Assembly (NCBI GenBank): GCA_026874595.1
Contig: CM049322.1
Location: forward strand, 22,973,400-23,037,399
Length of the DNA stretch: 64,000 nucleotides
Direction of reading: 5' to 3'
Source of the DNA: Sipunculus nudus
Lineage: Eukaryota > Annelida > Sipuncula > Golfingiida > Sipunculidae
Positions 12,237-28,500 of the stretch are shown in pieces. Numbering within the stretch: the stretch's first letter is position 1; every line of letters begins with the position of its first letter. A model generated the notes under the pieces. It was not told the origin of the DNA and made no database searches. It saw nothing but the letters and a program-made list of their open reading frames with translations. Made by a program: the position numbers and the translations under genes.

Positions 12237-13328
12237 GTAAGTTCAGTTCATTAATGCTTTCTTTTGAACATTAGGATATATACCTGTGTATGACCGTTTT
12301 ATGTAACGCAGGTGTGAATTTACCTGGCGGAGCTAAATGTAGGTCACATGCATAAACACCTGTGGTTTCGTGACCTTTGACCTGGCTTTGTTATTTTGAT
12401 ATCCCTCTCATAATTCTTCACATTAATTATGATGTGCCTAGTTTGTAAACACCTTCAGACTTAGGTACACATGTTGATTTTAACCATACATTTTATCGAC
12501 TATGTTTGGTGAGGCGTCAAGTGGACACTACTGCTCTCCGTGACCGTGTGTACCTTACTTGCAGACGCTCCTCTTGAGTGGTTTTGTTTATTTCACAGGC
12601 CTCCATTTACAAAATGACATGCCATACAACATATTTTCTAAAAGTTAATGTTTAAGGGAGAGATACTTTTTTCTGCTATAGGGTGGAAGCATGTAAAATT
12701 TACCTTTTCGGCTTTTTAAATCGTTGAGTGGTTGCTATTAAGTGTGTGAGCGTGATATGTGTACAAATAAGTATATAAAGATTGTACTTTAACATGCGTC
12801 CCCGGGTTTTTTAACATATATATTCTGAATTACTTCTGAGAGCATGTTTAATTCTTTGATTCCGATAAACACCGGTATCAACCCGCTAATTGGGAAAGCA
12901 CCTGCCCGATGTCGTCACCCTTGAAGGGTGTGATGACCACCGTGCCAGTCAGGTATATCTCGTGAACAACGTGAGCTGTTTACCTGGTACTAAGAGGTGT
13001 TGAAGTATTCTCAAGTGAAGTTCAGATAGTCATGAGTTTGTATACTTGACTAAAAAAGTTCGGTTGTGTCATAACATTCCAATTAACTCAATGTTCAACA
13101 ACCACTTTGTTATTAAATTATGTTCATAGACCTTCACTCTTGCTTCTTGCTATAAATTTCTTACACACACACAAACACACACACGTCACAGTTGCATTGA
13201 AAGGCAGAACTTACAGTAACTAACCAGTATGGCAATAATATGAATAATTTCCTTTAAATCGAAAAAAGCAGTGTTGAATGTTCATTAAATAGTGCTTTAT
13301 TTAAAGTGTTGCTGATTATGTTGGTGAA

Positions 13329-13386
<58 letters not shown>

Positions 13387-13538
13387 AATGCATCATAAAC
13401 AGTTAGTTTTACTTCATGTACTACAGAGTTCTGCAGTACATTAAGTAAAACTAACTGTTTATGATGTATTATTAATGCTCCCCTGCATGGTTGAGCACTT
13501 TCACTATGATGTATTGAAATTCTATGTGTATTACTTTG

Positions 13539-13596
<58 letters not shown>

Positions 13597-16500
13597 TTTT
13601 CATTATTTTTATTAATGTGTTAAATCTATCACATTTGCGAATTGTAATTGAAAATATCAAAAAGCATTTGCATTTAATTTATTTATGACAGTTTCATTAT
13701 AAATTAATATATATATTAATTATTATTATTATTTATGTGATAATTTCCATCACATTAGCGAATTGTACTTGAAAATATCAAAAAGCATTTGCATTTAATT
13801 TATTTATGATAGTTTCATTATAAATTAATATATATATTAATTGTTATTATTATTTATGTGATAATTTCTATCACATTAGCGAATTGTACTTGAAAATATT
13901 AAAAAGCATTTGCATTCAATTTATTTATGACAGTTTCATTTAAATGCTCCAAAGCTGCATTTGAACCTAACCCATTCCACAATACATTGATGAATATGAT
14001 TAGATGCTGTATAACGTCTTATTTCTGCATGTTGTTGGTCTGTTTTCTCTGACATATGATGCTGTTGGCCATGTGTAGTTATTTTCAGGATATCCAACAT
14101 TAAACAGTTTCTAAGTGAGCTTTACTAATGTTAACAAAGTGACCACATGGGTAGTTGGGAAGAACCAAGATGCGTTAAGTGTATTTTTTCATTGGCTCGA
14201 TATTCTGGATACCCTGTACCTGGCTCGGTCCACCTGAATGCTCAAAATAAAAGTTTGCTGTTAGCTTGGCTGGATGTCTTGTATGCCCGCGTGACGCTAA
14301 ACATACGTGCACTCAGGTTTTAGCTTGTGTATATATGTCCCAGAAAACCTTATAATGTTACTTTGTCGCATGGTTATGAGCAGGGGATACCTGTAAGGGC
14401 TGATTGTGGATCTTTTTATATTGTTTTATGTTAAAATCTTAGATTTTTGGATCATGTATGTGTTAACAGTGTCTCACTGCGTCTTCGAATTATAGATGTA
14501 CAACATATAGTGACACAAAAAAGTATGACTGCCATGTCTAAATTATGAAGCAGTGGAAGTCCATTCACCGTCACAAGGATACTACTAAACATAACCATAA
14601 CTTTAAAAGCAGGCTCAGAGTTAACACACACAAAATCGTATTTTGACAAGTCAGAGCATAAATCCCACCTTTGTGGTGTACTCCGCCATTCCCTGTGCCT
14701 CGCACGACTTGGCTGTCATTCTCGTGATCCGTGAGAGACATTCTTGTATTCGATCGGAATTTAAACAACAGACAGGTCAATTTACCAATATTTATGCTTA
14801 GTTACAGAGGGACTCTCTTGCACACATGGGGTATAGTCAGAAAGTAAAAGGTACTTGGTTTTTTTTAGTGACAAGGAATTTGTAGGCGGCACATCGTTAT
14901 TTACATAAACTTTTGCATCTTTAAGATTTTCAGGCCAGTTTTAGACATAGCACGTAGGGCCACCCCGACGTTCCGGTAGACTCTTGTTTATCAGAGGGAC
15001 AACGTGCTGGCTACACTTAGAGGCCCTGTAATAACATATGGTGCTTAATCAATCTGTAATTCACACAGATAACCTCATAAATTGTCCGAATATGCTCTAT
15101 AGTGAAAATACAAGAACGGTGTCTAATTTTGCGCTTTACAATGTAAATCAATGTGCAACGTACAACCTTAATTCTAAAATTATACGTACATTAATACATA
15201 CACACATAATGTGCACCGTCTAAAATGGCTAACAGCATTACGTCTTAATATATCAACATATTTCTTAAACTTATATAGAAGGGATTGCTCTCATCCCACT
15301 GCGTAACCAAATCTGGAAAATAAAATAAAATAATTAAAAAATAAAGATATATAAGCCAATGCAAAATAAGTAGTTTATGAAAATTTATTTATCCTGGCAC
15401 AAAAATTGCCCATTATAGTCTATTTAATCAGATTCCCTACTGTAACTTTTATCGGTTGTTTGAAACATGGAGGTTTCATAAAGCTTCCAAACTGCATATT
15501 CGATTAGTCAATCTCGATTTACCTCTTTATTTAGACTCTTTATATCGAAGTTGATGTTTTTTGTCAAAATAAAATGGCGAAAAAGTCATTTCATCGCTTC
15601 AATTTGATGTTGAGAAGTTAGGAAATGGGATACTCTGCCATCTAGATAACCAACAATATCTAGGGGAGCCCTCCCTGATCCCCCACCCCGTCATCACAAC
15701 CATTAAACTTCCTGGGTTGGTTCACGTTTTGCTTATACCATAGAGTACATCCGCTGTTTAAAGTTTGCAATGTTTTTGTCTATAACATAAGGATGTAACT
15801 TTTATGACGTAAATGTTTAAAACATCAGTTTGTTCTGTTTATGTTTATCTTTAAAACATCAGTTTGTCACATTGATGATGTTTATCCTTTTAATATCAGT
15901 TGTTGTTACGTTTAAGGTGTTAATCTCTATAGCATCATTTTTTACATTGATGATGTCCATCTTTCAACTTCAATTTTTTACGTTTATGGTGGTTATCTTT
16001 ATAACATCAGTTTGTTACTTTCATATTATTCATCTTTATAACATCAGTTCTTTATGTCTGTGATGTTCATATTTTAACATCAGTTTGTTACTTTATGGTG
16101 TTCATCTTTTAACATCAGTTTGTTACTTTATGGTGTTCATCTTTTAACATCAGTTTGTTACTTTATGATGTTCATCTTTTAACATCAGTTTGTTACTTTA
16201 GGGTGTTCATCTTTTAACATCAGTTTGTTACTTTATGGTGTTCATCTTTTAACATCAGTTTGTTACTTTAGGGTGTTCATCTTTTAACATCAGTTTGTTA
16301 CTTTAGGGTGTTCATCTTTTAACATCAGTTTGTTACTTTATGGTGTTCATCTTTTAACATCAGTTTGTTACTTTATGGTGTTCATCTTTTAACATCAGTT
16401 TGTAACTTTATGGTGTTCATCTTTTTACATCAGTTTGTTACTTTATGGTGTTCATCTTTTAACATCAGTTTGTTACTTTATGGTGTTCATCTTTTAACAT

Positions 16501-19500
16501 CAGTTTGTTACTTTATGGTGTTCATCTTTTAACATCAGTTTGTTACTTTATGGTGTTCATCTTTTAACATCAGTTTGTTACTTTATGGTGTTCATCTTTT
16601 AACATCAGTTTGTTACTTTATGGTGTTCATCTTTTAACATCAGTTTGTTACTTTATGGTGTTCATCTTTTAACATCAGTTTGTTACTTTAGGGTGTTCAT
16701 CTTTTAACATCAGTTTGTTACTTTAGGGTGTTCATCTTTTAACATCAGTTTGTTACTTTAGGGTGTTCATCTTTTAACATCAGTTTGTTACTTTATGGTG
16801 TTCATCTTTTAACATCAGTTTGTTACTTTATGGTGTTCATCTTTTAACATCAGTTTGTTACTTTAGGGTGTTCATCTTTTAACATCAGTTTGTTACTTTA
16901 GGGTGTTCATCTTTTAACATCAGTTTGTTACTTTATGGTGTTCATCTTTTAACATCAGTTTGTTACTTTATGGTGTTCATCTTTTAACATCAGTTTGTTA
17001 CTTTATGGTGTTCATCTTTTAACATCAGTTTGTTACTTTATGGTGTTCATCTTTTAACATCAGTTTGTTACTTTATGGTGTTCATCTTTTAACATCAGTT
17101 TGTTACTTTATGGTGTTCATCTTTTAACATCAGTTTGTTACTTTATGGTGTTCATCTTTTAACATCAGTTTGTTACTTTAGGGTGTTCATCTTTTAACAT
17201 CAGTTTGTTACTTTAGGGTGTTCATCTTTTAACATCAGTTTGTTACTTTATGGTGTTCATCTTTTAACATCAGTTTGTTACTTTATGGTGTTCATCTTTT
17301 AACATCAGTTTGTTACTTTAGGGTGTTCATCTTTTAACATCAGTTTGTTACTTTAGGGTGTTCATCTTTTAACATCAGTTTGTTACTTTATGGTGTTCAT
17401 CTTTTAACATCAGTTTGTTACTTTAGGGTGTTCATCTTTTAACATCAGTTTGTTACTTTATGGTGTTCATCTTTTAACATCAGTTTGTTACTTTATGGTG
17501 TTCATTTTTTTACATCAGTTTGTTACTTTATGGTGTTCATCTTTTAACATCAGTTTGTTACTTTATGGTGTTCATCTTTTAACATCAGTTTGTTACTTTA
17601 TGGTGTTCATCTTTTAACATCAGTTTGTTACTTTATGGTGTTCATCTTTTAACATCAGTTTGTTACTTAATGGTGTTCATCTTTTAACATCAGTTTGTTA
17701 CTTTAGGGTGTTCATCTTTTAACATCAGTTTGTTACTTTAGGGTGTTCATCTTTTAACATCAGTTTGTTACTTTATGGTGTTCATCTTTTAACATCAGTT
17801 TGTTACTTTATGGTGTTCATCTTTTAACATCAGTTTGTTACTTTATGGTGTTCATCTTTTAACATCAGTTTGTTACTTTAGGGTGTTCATCTTTTAACAT
17901 CAGTTTGTTACTTTATGGTGTTCATCTTTTAACATCAGTTTGTTACTTTATGGTGTTCATCTTTTAACATCAGTTTGTTACTTTATGGTGTTCATCTTTT
18001 AACATCAGTTTGTTACTTTATGGTGTTCATCTTTTAACATCAGTTTGTTACTTTATGGTGTTCATCTTTTAACATCAGTTTTTTACTTTATGGTGTTCAT
18101 CTTTTAACATCAGTTTGTTACTTTAGGGTGTTCATCTTTTAACATCAGTTTGTTACTTTAGGGTGTTCATCTTTTAACATCAGTTTGTTACTTTATGGTG
18201 TTCATCTTTTAACATCAGTTTGTTACTTTATGGTGTTCATCTTTTAACATCAGTTTGTTACTTTATGGTGTTCATCTTTTAACATCAGTTTGTTACTTTA
18301 TGGTGTTCATCTTTTAACATCAGTTTGTTACTTTATGGTGTTCATCTTTTAACATCAGTTTGTTACTTTATGGTGTTCATCTTTTAACATCAGTTTGTTA
18401 CTTTATGGTGTTCATCTTTTAACATCAGTTTGTTACTTTATGGTGTTCATCTTTTAACATCAGTTTGTTACTTTATGGTGTTCATCTTTTTACATCAGTT
18501 TGTTACTTTATGGTGTTCATCTTTTAACATCAGTTTGTTACTTTAGGGTGTTCATCTTTTAACATCAGTTTGTTACTTTAGGGTGTTCATCTTTTAACAT
18601 CAGTTTGTTACTTTATGGTGTTCATCTTTTAACATCAGTTTGTTACTTTATGGTGTTCATCTTTTAACATCAGTTTGTTACTTTATGGTGTTCATCTTTT
18701 AACATCAGTTTGTTACTTTATGGTGTTCATCTTTTAACATCAGTTTGTTACTTTAGGGTGTTCATCTTTTAACATCAGTTTGTTACTTTAGGGTGTTCAT
18801 CTTTTAACATCAGTTTGTTACTTTAGGGTGTTCATCTTTTAACATCAGTTTGTTACTTTATGGTGTTCATCTTTTAACATCAGTTTGTTACTTTATGGTG
18901 TTCATCTTTTAACATCAGTTTGTTACTTTATGGTGTTCATCTTTTAACATCAGTTTGTTACTTTATGGTGTTCATCTTTTAACATCAGTTTGTTACTTTA
19001 GGGTGTTCATCTTTTAACATCAGTTTGTTACTTTAGGGTGTTCATCTTTTAACATCAGTTTGTTACTTTATGGTGTTCATCTTTTAACATCAGTTTGTTA
19101 CTTTATGGTGTTCATCTTTTAACATCAGTTTGTTACTTTATGGTGTTCATCTTTTAACATCAGTTTGTTACTTTATGGTGTTCATCTTTTAACATCAGTT
19201 TGTTACTTTATGGTGTTCATCTTTTAACATCAGTTTGTTACTTTATGGTGTTCATCTTTTAACATCAGTTTGTTACTTTATGGTGTTCATCTTTTAACAT
19301 CAGTTTGTTACTTTATGGTGTTCATCTTTTAACATCAGTTTGTTACTTTATGGTGTTCATCTTTTAACATCAGTTTGTTACTTTATGGTGTTCATCTTTT
19401 AACATCAGTTTGTTACTTTATGGTGTTCATCTTTTAACATCAGTTTGTTACTTTATGGTGTTCATCTTTTAACATCAGTTTGTTACTTTATGGTGTTCAT

Positions 19501-22500
19501 CTTTTAACATCAGTTTGTTACTTTATGGTGTTCATCTTTTAACATCAGTTTGTTACTTTATGGTGTTCATCTTTTAACATCAGTTTGTTACTTTAGGGTG
19601 TTCATCTTTTAACATCAGTTTGTTACTTTAGGGTGTTCATCTTTTAACATCAGTTTGTTACTTTAGGGTGTTCATCTTTTAACATCAGTTTGTTACTTTA
19701 GGGTGTTCATCTTTTAACATCAGTTTGTTACTTTAGGGTGTTCATCTTTTAACATCAGTTTGTTACTTTAGGGTGTTCATCTTTTAACATCAGTTTGTTA
19801 CTTTAGGGTGTTCATCTTTTAACATCAGTTTGTTACTTTATGGTGTTCATCTTTTAACATCAGTTTGTTACTTTATGGTGTTCATCTTTTAACATCAGTT
19901 TGTTACTTTATGGTGTTCATCTTTTAACATCAGTTTGTTACTTTATGGTGTTCATCTTTTAACATCAGTTTGTTACTTTAGGGTGTTCATCTTTTAACAT
20001 CAGTTTGTTACTTTAGGGTGTTCATCTTTTAACATCAGTTTGTTACTTTAGGGTGTTCATCTTTTAACATCAGTTTGTTACTTTATGGTGTTCATCTTTT
20101 AACATCAGTTTGTTACTTTATGGTGTTCATCTTTTAACATCAGTTTGTTACTTTAGGGTGTTCATCTTTTAACATCAGTTTGTTACTTTAGGGTGTTCAT
20201 CTTTTAACATCAGTTTGTTACTTTATGGTGTTCATCTTTTAACATCAGTTTGTTACTTTAGGGTGTTCATCTTTTAACATCAGTTTGTTACTTTATGGTG
20301 TTCATCTTTTAACATCAGTTTGTTACTTTATGGTGTTCATCTTTTAACATCAGTTTGTTACTTTATGGTGTTCATCTTTTAACATCAGTTTGTTACTTTA
20401 TGGTGTTCATCTTTTAACATCAGTTTGTTACTTTATGGTGTTCATCTTTTAACACCAGTTTGTTACTTTATGGTGTTCATCTTTTAACACCAGTTTGTTA
20501 CTTTATGGTGTTCATCTTTTAACATCAGTTTGTTACTTTATGGTGTTCATCTTTTAACATCAGTTTGTTACTTTATGGTGTTCATCTTTTAACATCAGTT
20601 TGTTACTTTATGGTGTTCATCTTTTAACATCAGTTTGTTACTTTATGGTGTTCATCTTTTAACATCAGTTTGTTACTTTATGGTGTTCATCTTTTAACAT
20701 CAGTTTGTTACTTTATGGTGTTCATCTTTTAACATCAGTTTGTTACTTTATGGTGTTCATCTTTTAACATCAGTTTGTTACTTTATGGTGTTCATCTTTT
20801 AACATCAGTTTGTTACTTTATGGTGTTCATCTTTTAACATCAGTTTGTTACTTTATGGTGTTCATCTTTTAACATCAGTTTGTTACTTTATGGTGTTCAT
20901 CTTTTAACATCAGTTTGTTACTTTAGGGTGTTCATCTTTTAACATCAGTTTGTTACTTTAGGGTGTTCATCTTTTAACATCAGTTTGTTACTTTAGGGTG
21001 TTCATCTTTTAACATCAGTTTGTTACTTTATGGTGTTCATCTTTTAACATCAGTTTGTTACTTTATGGTGTTCATCTTTTAACATCAGTTTGTTACTTTA
21101 TGGTGTTCATCTTTTAACATCAGTTTGTTACTTTATGGTGTTCATCTTTTAACATCAGTTTGTTACTTTATGGTGTTCATCTTTTAACATCAGTTTGTTA
21201 CTTTATGGTGTTCATCTTTTAACATCAGTTTGTTACTTTAGGGTGTTCATCTTTTAACATCAGTTTGTTACTTTAGGGTGTTCATCTTTTAACATCAGTT
21301 TGTTACTTTATGGTGTTCATCTTTTAACATCAGTTTGTTACTTTATGGTGTTCATCTTTTAACATCAGTTTGTTACTTTATGGTGTTCATCTTTTAACAT
21401 CAGTTTGTTACTTTATGGTGTTCATCTTTTAACATCAGTTTGTTACTTTAGGGTGTTCATCTTTTAACATCAGTTTGTTACTTTAGGGTGTTCATCTTTT
21501 AACATCAGTTTGTTACTTTATGGTGTACATCTTTTAACATCAGTTTGTTACTTTATGGTGTTCATCTTTTAACATCAGTTTGTTACTTTATGGTGTTCAT
21601 CTTTTAACATCAGTTTGTTACTTTATGGTGTTCATCTTTTAACATCAGTTTGTTACTTTATGGTGTTCATCTTTTAACACCAGTTTGTTACTTTAGGGTG
21701 TTCATCTTTTAACACCAGTTTGTTACTTTAGGGTGTTCATCTTTTAACATCAGTTTGTTACTTTATGGTGTTCATCTTTTAACATCAGTTTGTTACTTTA
21801 TGGTGTTCATCTTTTAACATCAGTTTGTTACTTTATGGTGTTCATCTTTTAACATCAGTTTGTTACTTTTGGGTGTTCATCTTTTAACATCAGTTTGTTA
21901 CTTTATGGTGTTCATCTTTTAACATCAGTTTGTTACTTTATGGTGTTCATCTTTTAACATCAGTTTGTTACTTTATGGTGTTCATCTTTTAACATCAGTT
22001 TGTTACTTTATGGTGTTCATCTTTTAACATCAGTTTGTTACTTTATGGTGTTCATCTTTTAACATCAGTTTGTTACTTTATGATGTTCATCTTTTAACAT
22101 CAGTTTGTTACTTTATGGTGTTCATCTTTTAACATCAGTTTGTTACTTTATGGTGTTCATCTTTTAACATCAGTTTGTTACTTTATGGTGTTCATCTTTT
22201 AACATCAGTTTGTTACTTTATGGTGTTCATCTTTTAACATCAGTTTGTTACTTTATGGTGTTCATCTTTTAACATCAGTTTGTTACTTTATGGTGTTCAT
22301 CTTTTAACACCAGTTTGTTACTTTATGGTGTTCATCTTTTAACACCAGTTTGTTACTTTATGGTGTTCATCTTTTAACACCAGTTTGTTACTTTATGGTG
22401 TTCATCTTTTAACACCAGTTTGTTACTTTATGGTGTTCATCTTTTAACACCAGTTTGTTACTTTATGGTGTTCATCTTTTAACATCAGTTGGTTACTTTA

Positions 22501-25500
22501 GGGTGTTCATCTTTTAACATCAGTTGGTTACTTTATGGTGTTCATCTTTTAACATCAGTTTGTTACTTTATGGTGTTCATCTTTTAACATCAGTTTGTTA
22601 CTTTATGGTGTTCATCTTTTAACATCAGTTTGTTACTTTATGGTGTTCATCTTTTAACATCAGTTTGTTACTTTATGGTGTTCATCTTTTAACATCAGTT
22701 TGTTACTTTATGGTGTTCATCTTTTAACATCAGTTTGTTACTTTATGGTGTTCATCTTTTAACACCAGTTTGTTACTTTATGGTGTTCATCTTTTAACAT
22801 CAGTTTGTTACTTTATGGTGTTCATCTTTTAACATCAGTTTGTTACTTTATGGTGTTCATCTTTTAACATCAGTTTGTTACTTTATGGTGTTCATCTTTT
22901 AACATCAGTTTGTTACTTTATGGTGTTCATCTTTTAACATCAGTTTGTTACTTTATGGTGTTCATCTTTTAACATCAGTTTGTTACTTTATGGTGTTCAT
23001 CTTTTAACATCAGTTTGTTACTTTATGGTGTTCATCTTTTAACATCAGTTTGTTACTTTATGGTGTTCATCTTTTAACATCAGTTTGTTACTTTATGGTG
23101 TTCATCTTTTAACATCAGTTTGTTACTTTTGGGTGTTCATCTTTTAACATCAGTTTGTTACTTTATGGTGTTCATCTTTTAACATCAGTTTGTTACTTTA
23201 TGGTGTTCATCTTTTAACATCAGTTTGTTACTTTATGGTGTTCATCTTTTAACATCAGTTTGTTACTTTATGGTGTTCATCTTTTAACATCAGTTTGTTA
23301 CTTTATGGTGTTCATCTTTTAACACCAGTTTGTTACTTTATGGTGTTCATCTTTTAACACCAGTTTGTTACTTTATGGTGTTCATCTTTTAACACCAGTT
23401 TGTTACTTTATGGTGTTCATCTTTTAACACCAGTTTGTTACTTTATGGTGTTCATCTTTTAACATCAGTTTGTTACTTTATGGTGTTCATCTTTTAACAT
23501 CAGTTTGTTACTTTATGGTGTTCATCTTTTAACATCAGTTTGTTACTTTAGGGTGTTCATCTTTTAACATCAGTTTGTTACTTTAGGGTGTTCATCTTTT
23601 AACATCAGTTTGTTACTTTATGGTGTTCATCTTTTAACATCAGTTTGTTACTTTATGGTGTTCATCTTTTAACATCAGTTTGTTACTTTATGATGTTCAT
23701 CTTTTAACATCAGTTTGTTACTTTAGGGTGTTCATCTTTTAACATCAGTTTGTTACTTTAGGGTGTTCATCTTTTAACATCAGTTTGTTACTTTAGGGTG
23801 TTCATCTTTTAACATCAGTTTGTTACTTTAGGGTGTTCATCTTTTAACATCAGTTTGTTACTTTAGGGTGTTCATCTTTTAACATCAGTTTGTTACTTTA
23901 TGGTGTTCATCTTTTAACATCAGTTTGTTACTTTAGGGTGTTCATCTTTTAACATCAGTTTGTTACTTTATGGTGTTCATCTTTTAACATCAGTTTGTTA
24001 CTTTAGGGTGTTCATCTTTTAACATCAGTTTGTTACTTTAGGGTGTTCATCTTTTAACATCAGTTTGTTACTTTATGGTGTTCATCTTTTAACATCAGTT
24101 TGTTACTTTAGGGTGTTCATCTTTTAACATCAGTTTGTTACTTTATGGTGTTCATCTTTTAACATCAGTTTGTTACTTTAGGGTGTTCATCTTTTAACAT
24201 CAGTTTGTTACTTTATGGTGTTCATCTTTTAACATCAGTTTGTTACTTTATGGTGTTCATCTTTTAACATCAGTTTGTTACTTTAGGGTGTTCATCTTTT
24301 AACATCAGTTTGTTACTTTAGGGTGTTCATCTTTTAACATCAGTTTGTTACTTTATGGTGTTCATCTTTTAACATCAGTTTGTTACTTTATGGTGTTCAT
24401 CTTTTAACATCAGTTTGTTACTTTATGGTGTTCATCTTTTAACATCAGTTTGTTACTTTATGGTGTTCATCTTTTAACATCAGTTTGTTACTTTAGGGTG
24501 TTCATCTTTTAACATCAGTTTGTTACTTTATGGTGTTCATCTTTTAACACCAGTTGGTTACTTTACGGTGTTCATCTTTTAACATCAGTTGGTTACTTTA
24601 TGGTGTTCATCTTTTAACATCAGTTGGTTACTTTATGGTGTTCATCTTTTAACATCAGTTTGTTACTTTATGGTGTTCATCTTTTAACATCAGTTTGTTA
24701 CTTTATGGTGTTCATCTTTTAATACCAGTTTGTTACTTTAGGGTGTTCATCTTTTAACATCAGTTTGTTACTTTATGGTGTTCATCTTTTAACATCAGTT
24801 TGTTACTTTATGGTGTTCATCTTTTAACATCAGTTTGTTACTTTATGGTGTTCATCTTTTAACATCAGTTTGTTACTTTATGGTGTTCATCTTTTAACAT
24901 CAGTTTGTTACTTTATGGTGTTCATCTTTTAACATCAGTTTGTTACTTTATGGTGTTCATCTTTTAACATCAGTTTGTTACTTTATGGTGTTCATCTTTT
25001 AACATCAGTTTGTTACTTTATGGTGTTCATCTTTTAACATCAGTTTGTTACTTTATGGTGTTCATCTTTTAACATCAGTTTGTTACTTTATGGTGTTCAT
25101 CTTTTAACATCAGTTTGTTACTTTATGGTGTTCATCTTTTAACATCAGTTTGTTACTTTATGGTGTTCATCTTTTAACATCAGTTTGTTACTTTAGGGTG
25201 TTCATCTTTTAACATCAGTTTGTTACTTTAGGGTGTTCATCTTTTAACATCAGTTTGTTACTTTAGGGTGTTCATCTTTTAACATCAGTTTGTTACTTTA
25301 GGGTGTTCATCTTTTAACATCAGTTTGTTACTTTATGGTGTTCATCTTTTAACATCAGTTTGTTACTTTATGGTGTTCATCTTTTAACATCAGTTTGTTA
25401 CTTTATGGTGTTCATCTTTTAACATCAGTTTGTTACTTTATGGTGTTCATCTTTTAACATCAGTTTGTTACTTTATGGTGTTCATCTTTTAACATCAGTT

Positions 25501-28500
25501 TGTTACTTTAGGGTGTTCATCTTTTAACATCAGTTTGTTACTTTAGGGTGTTCATCTTTTAACATCAGTTTGTTACTTTAGGGTGTTCATCTTTTAACAT
25601 CAGTTTGTTACTTTATGGTGTTCATCTTTTAACATCAGTTTGTTACTTTAGGGTGTTCATCTTTTAACATCAGTTTGTTACTTTAGGGTGTTCATCTTTT
25701 AACATCAGTTTGTTACTTTAGGGTGTTCATCTTTTAACATCAGTTTGTTACTTTAGGGTGTTCATCTTTTAACATCAGTTTGTTACTTTATGGTGTTCAT
25801 CTTTTAACATCAGTTTGTTACTTTAGGGTGTTCATCTTTTAACATCAGTTTGTTACTTTAGGGTGTTCATCTTTTAACATCAGTTTGTTACTTTAGGGTG
25901 TTCATCTTTTAACATCAGTTTGTTACTTTAGGGTGTTCATCTTTTAACATCAGTTTGTTACTTTAGGGTGTTCATCTTTTAACATCAGTTTGTTACTTTA
26001 GGGTGTTCATCTTTTAACATCAGTTTGTTACTTTAGGGTGTTCATCTTTTAACATCAGTTTGTTACTTTAGGGTGTTCATCTTTTAACATCAGTTTGTTA
26101 CTTTAGGGTGTTCATCTTTTAACATCAGTTTGTTACTTTAGGGTGTTCATCTTTAACATCAGTTTGTTACTTTATGGTGTTCATCTTTAACATCAGTTTG
26201 TTACTTTATGGTGTTCATCTTTTAACATCAGTTTGTTACTTTATGGTGTTCATCTTTTAACATCAGTTGGTTACTTTATGGTGTTCATCTTTTAACATCA
26301 GTTGGTTACTTTATGGTGTTCATCTTTTAACATCAGTTTGTTACTTTATGGTGTTCATCTTTTAACATCAGTTTGTTACTTTATGGTGTTCATCTTTTAA
26401 CATCAGTTTGTTACTTTATGGTGTTCATCTTTTAACATCAGTTTGTTACTTTATGGTGTTCATCTTTTAACATCAGTTTGTTACTTTATGGTGTTCATCT
26501 TTTAACATCAGTTTGTTACTTTATGGTGTTCATCTTTTAACATCAGTTTGTTACTTTATGGTGTTCATCTTTTAACATCAGTTTGTTACTTTATGGTGTT
26601 CATCTTTTAACATCAGTTTGTTACTTTATGGTGTTCATCTTTTAACATCAGTTTGTTACTTTATGGTGTTCATCTTTTAACATCAGTTTGTTACTTTATG
26701 GTGTTCATCTTTTAACATCAGTTTGTTACTTTAGGGTGTTCATCTTTTAACATCAGTTTGTTACTTTAGGGTGTTCATCTTTTAACATCAGTTTGTTACT
26801 TTAGGGTGTTCATCTTTTAACATCAGTTTGTTACTTTATGGTGTTCATCTTTTAACATCAGTTTGTTACTTTAGGGTGTTCATCTTTTAACATCAGTTTG
26901 TTACTTTAGGGTGTTCATCTTTTAACATCAGTTTGTTACTTTATGGTGTTCATCTTTTAACATCAGTTTGTTACTTTATGGTGTTCATCTTTTAACATCA
27001 GTTTGTTACTTTATGGTGTTCATCTTTTAACATCAGTTTGTTACTTTATGGTGTTCATCTTTTAACATCAGTTTGTTACTTTAGGGTGTTCATCTTTTAA
27101 CATCAGTTTGTTACTTTATGGTGTTCATCTTTTAACACCAGTTTGTTACTTTATGGTGTTCATCTTTTAACACCAGTTTGTTACTTTATGGTGTTCATCT
27201 TTTAACATCAGTTTGTTACTTTATGGTGTTCATCTTTTAACATCAGTTTGTTACTTTATGGTGTTCATCTTTTAACATCAGTTTGTTACTTTATGGTGTT
27301 CATCTTTTAACATCAGTTTGTTACTTTATGGTGTTCATCTTTTAACATCAGTTTGTTACTTTAGGGTGTTCATCTTTTAACATCAGTTTGTTACTTTAGG
27401 GTGTTCATCTTTTAACATCAGTTTGTTACTTTATGGTGTTCATCTTTTAACATCAGTTTGTTACTTTATGGTGTTCATCTTTTAACATCAGTTTGTTACT
27501 TTATGGTGTTCATCTTTTAACATCAGTTTGTTACTTTATGGTGTTCATCTTTTAACATCAGTTTGTTACTTTATGGTGTTCATCTTTTAACATCAGTTTG
27601 TTACTTTTGGGTGTTCATCTTTTAACATCAGTTTGTTACTTTATGGTGTTCATCTTTTAACATCAGTTTGTTACTTTATGGTGTTCATCTTTTAACATCA
27701 GTTTGTTACTTTATGGTGTTCATCTTTTAACATCAGTTTGTTACTTTAGGGTGTTCATCTTTTAACATCAGTTTGTTACTTTATGGTGTTCATCTTTTAA
27801 CACCAGTTTGTTACTTTATGGTGTTCATCTTTTAACACCAGTTTGTTACTTTATGGTGTTCATCTTTTAACACCAGTTTGTTACTTTATGGTGTTCATCT
27901 TTTAACATCAGTTTGTTACTTTAGGGTGTTCATCTTTTAACATCAGTTTGTTACTTTAGGGTGTTCATCTTTTAACATCAGTTTGTTACTTTATGGTGTT
28001 CATCTTTTAACATCAGTTTGTTACTTTATGGTGTTCATCTTTTAACATCAGTTTGTTACTTTATGGTGTTCATCTTTTAACATCAGTTTGTTACTTTATG
28101 GTGTTCATCTTTTAACATCAGTTTGTTACTTTATGGTGTTCATCTTTTAACATCAGTTTGTTACTTTATGGTGTTCATCTTTTAACATCAGTTTGTTACT
28201 TTATGGTGTTCATCTTTTAACATCAGTTTGTTACTTTATGGTGTTCATCTTTTAACATCAGTTTGTTACTTTATGGTGTTCATCTTTTAACATCAGTTTG
28301 TTACTTTATGGTGTTCATCTTTTAACATCAGTTTGTTACTTTATGGTGTTCATCTTTTAACATCAGTTTGTTACTTTATGATGTTCATCTTTTAACATCA
28401 GTTTGTTACTTTATGATGTTCATCTTTTAACATCAGTTTGTTACTTTAGGGTGTTCATCTTTTAACATCAGTTTGTTACTTTAGGGTGTTCATCTTTTAA

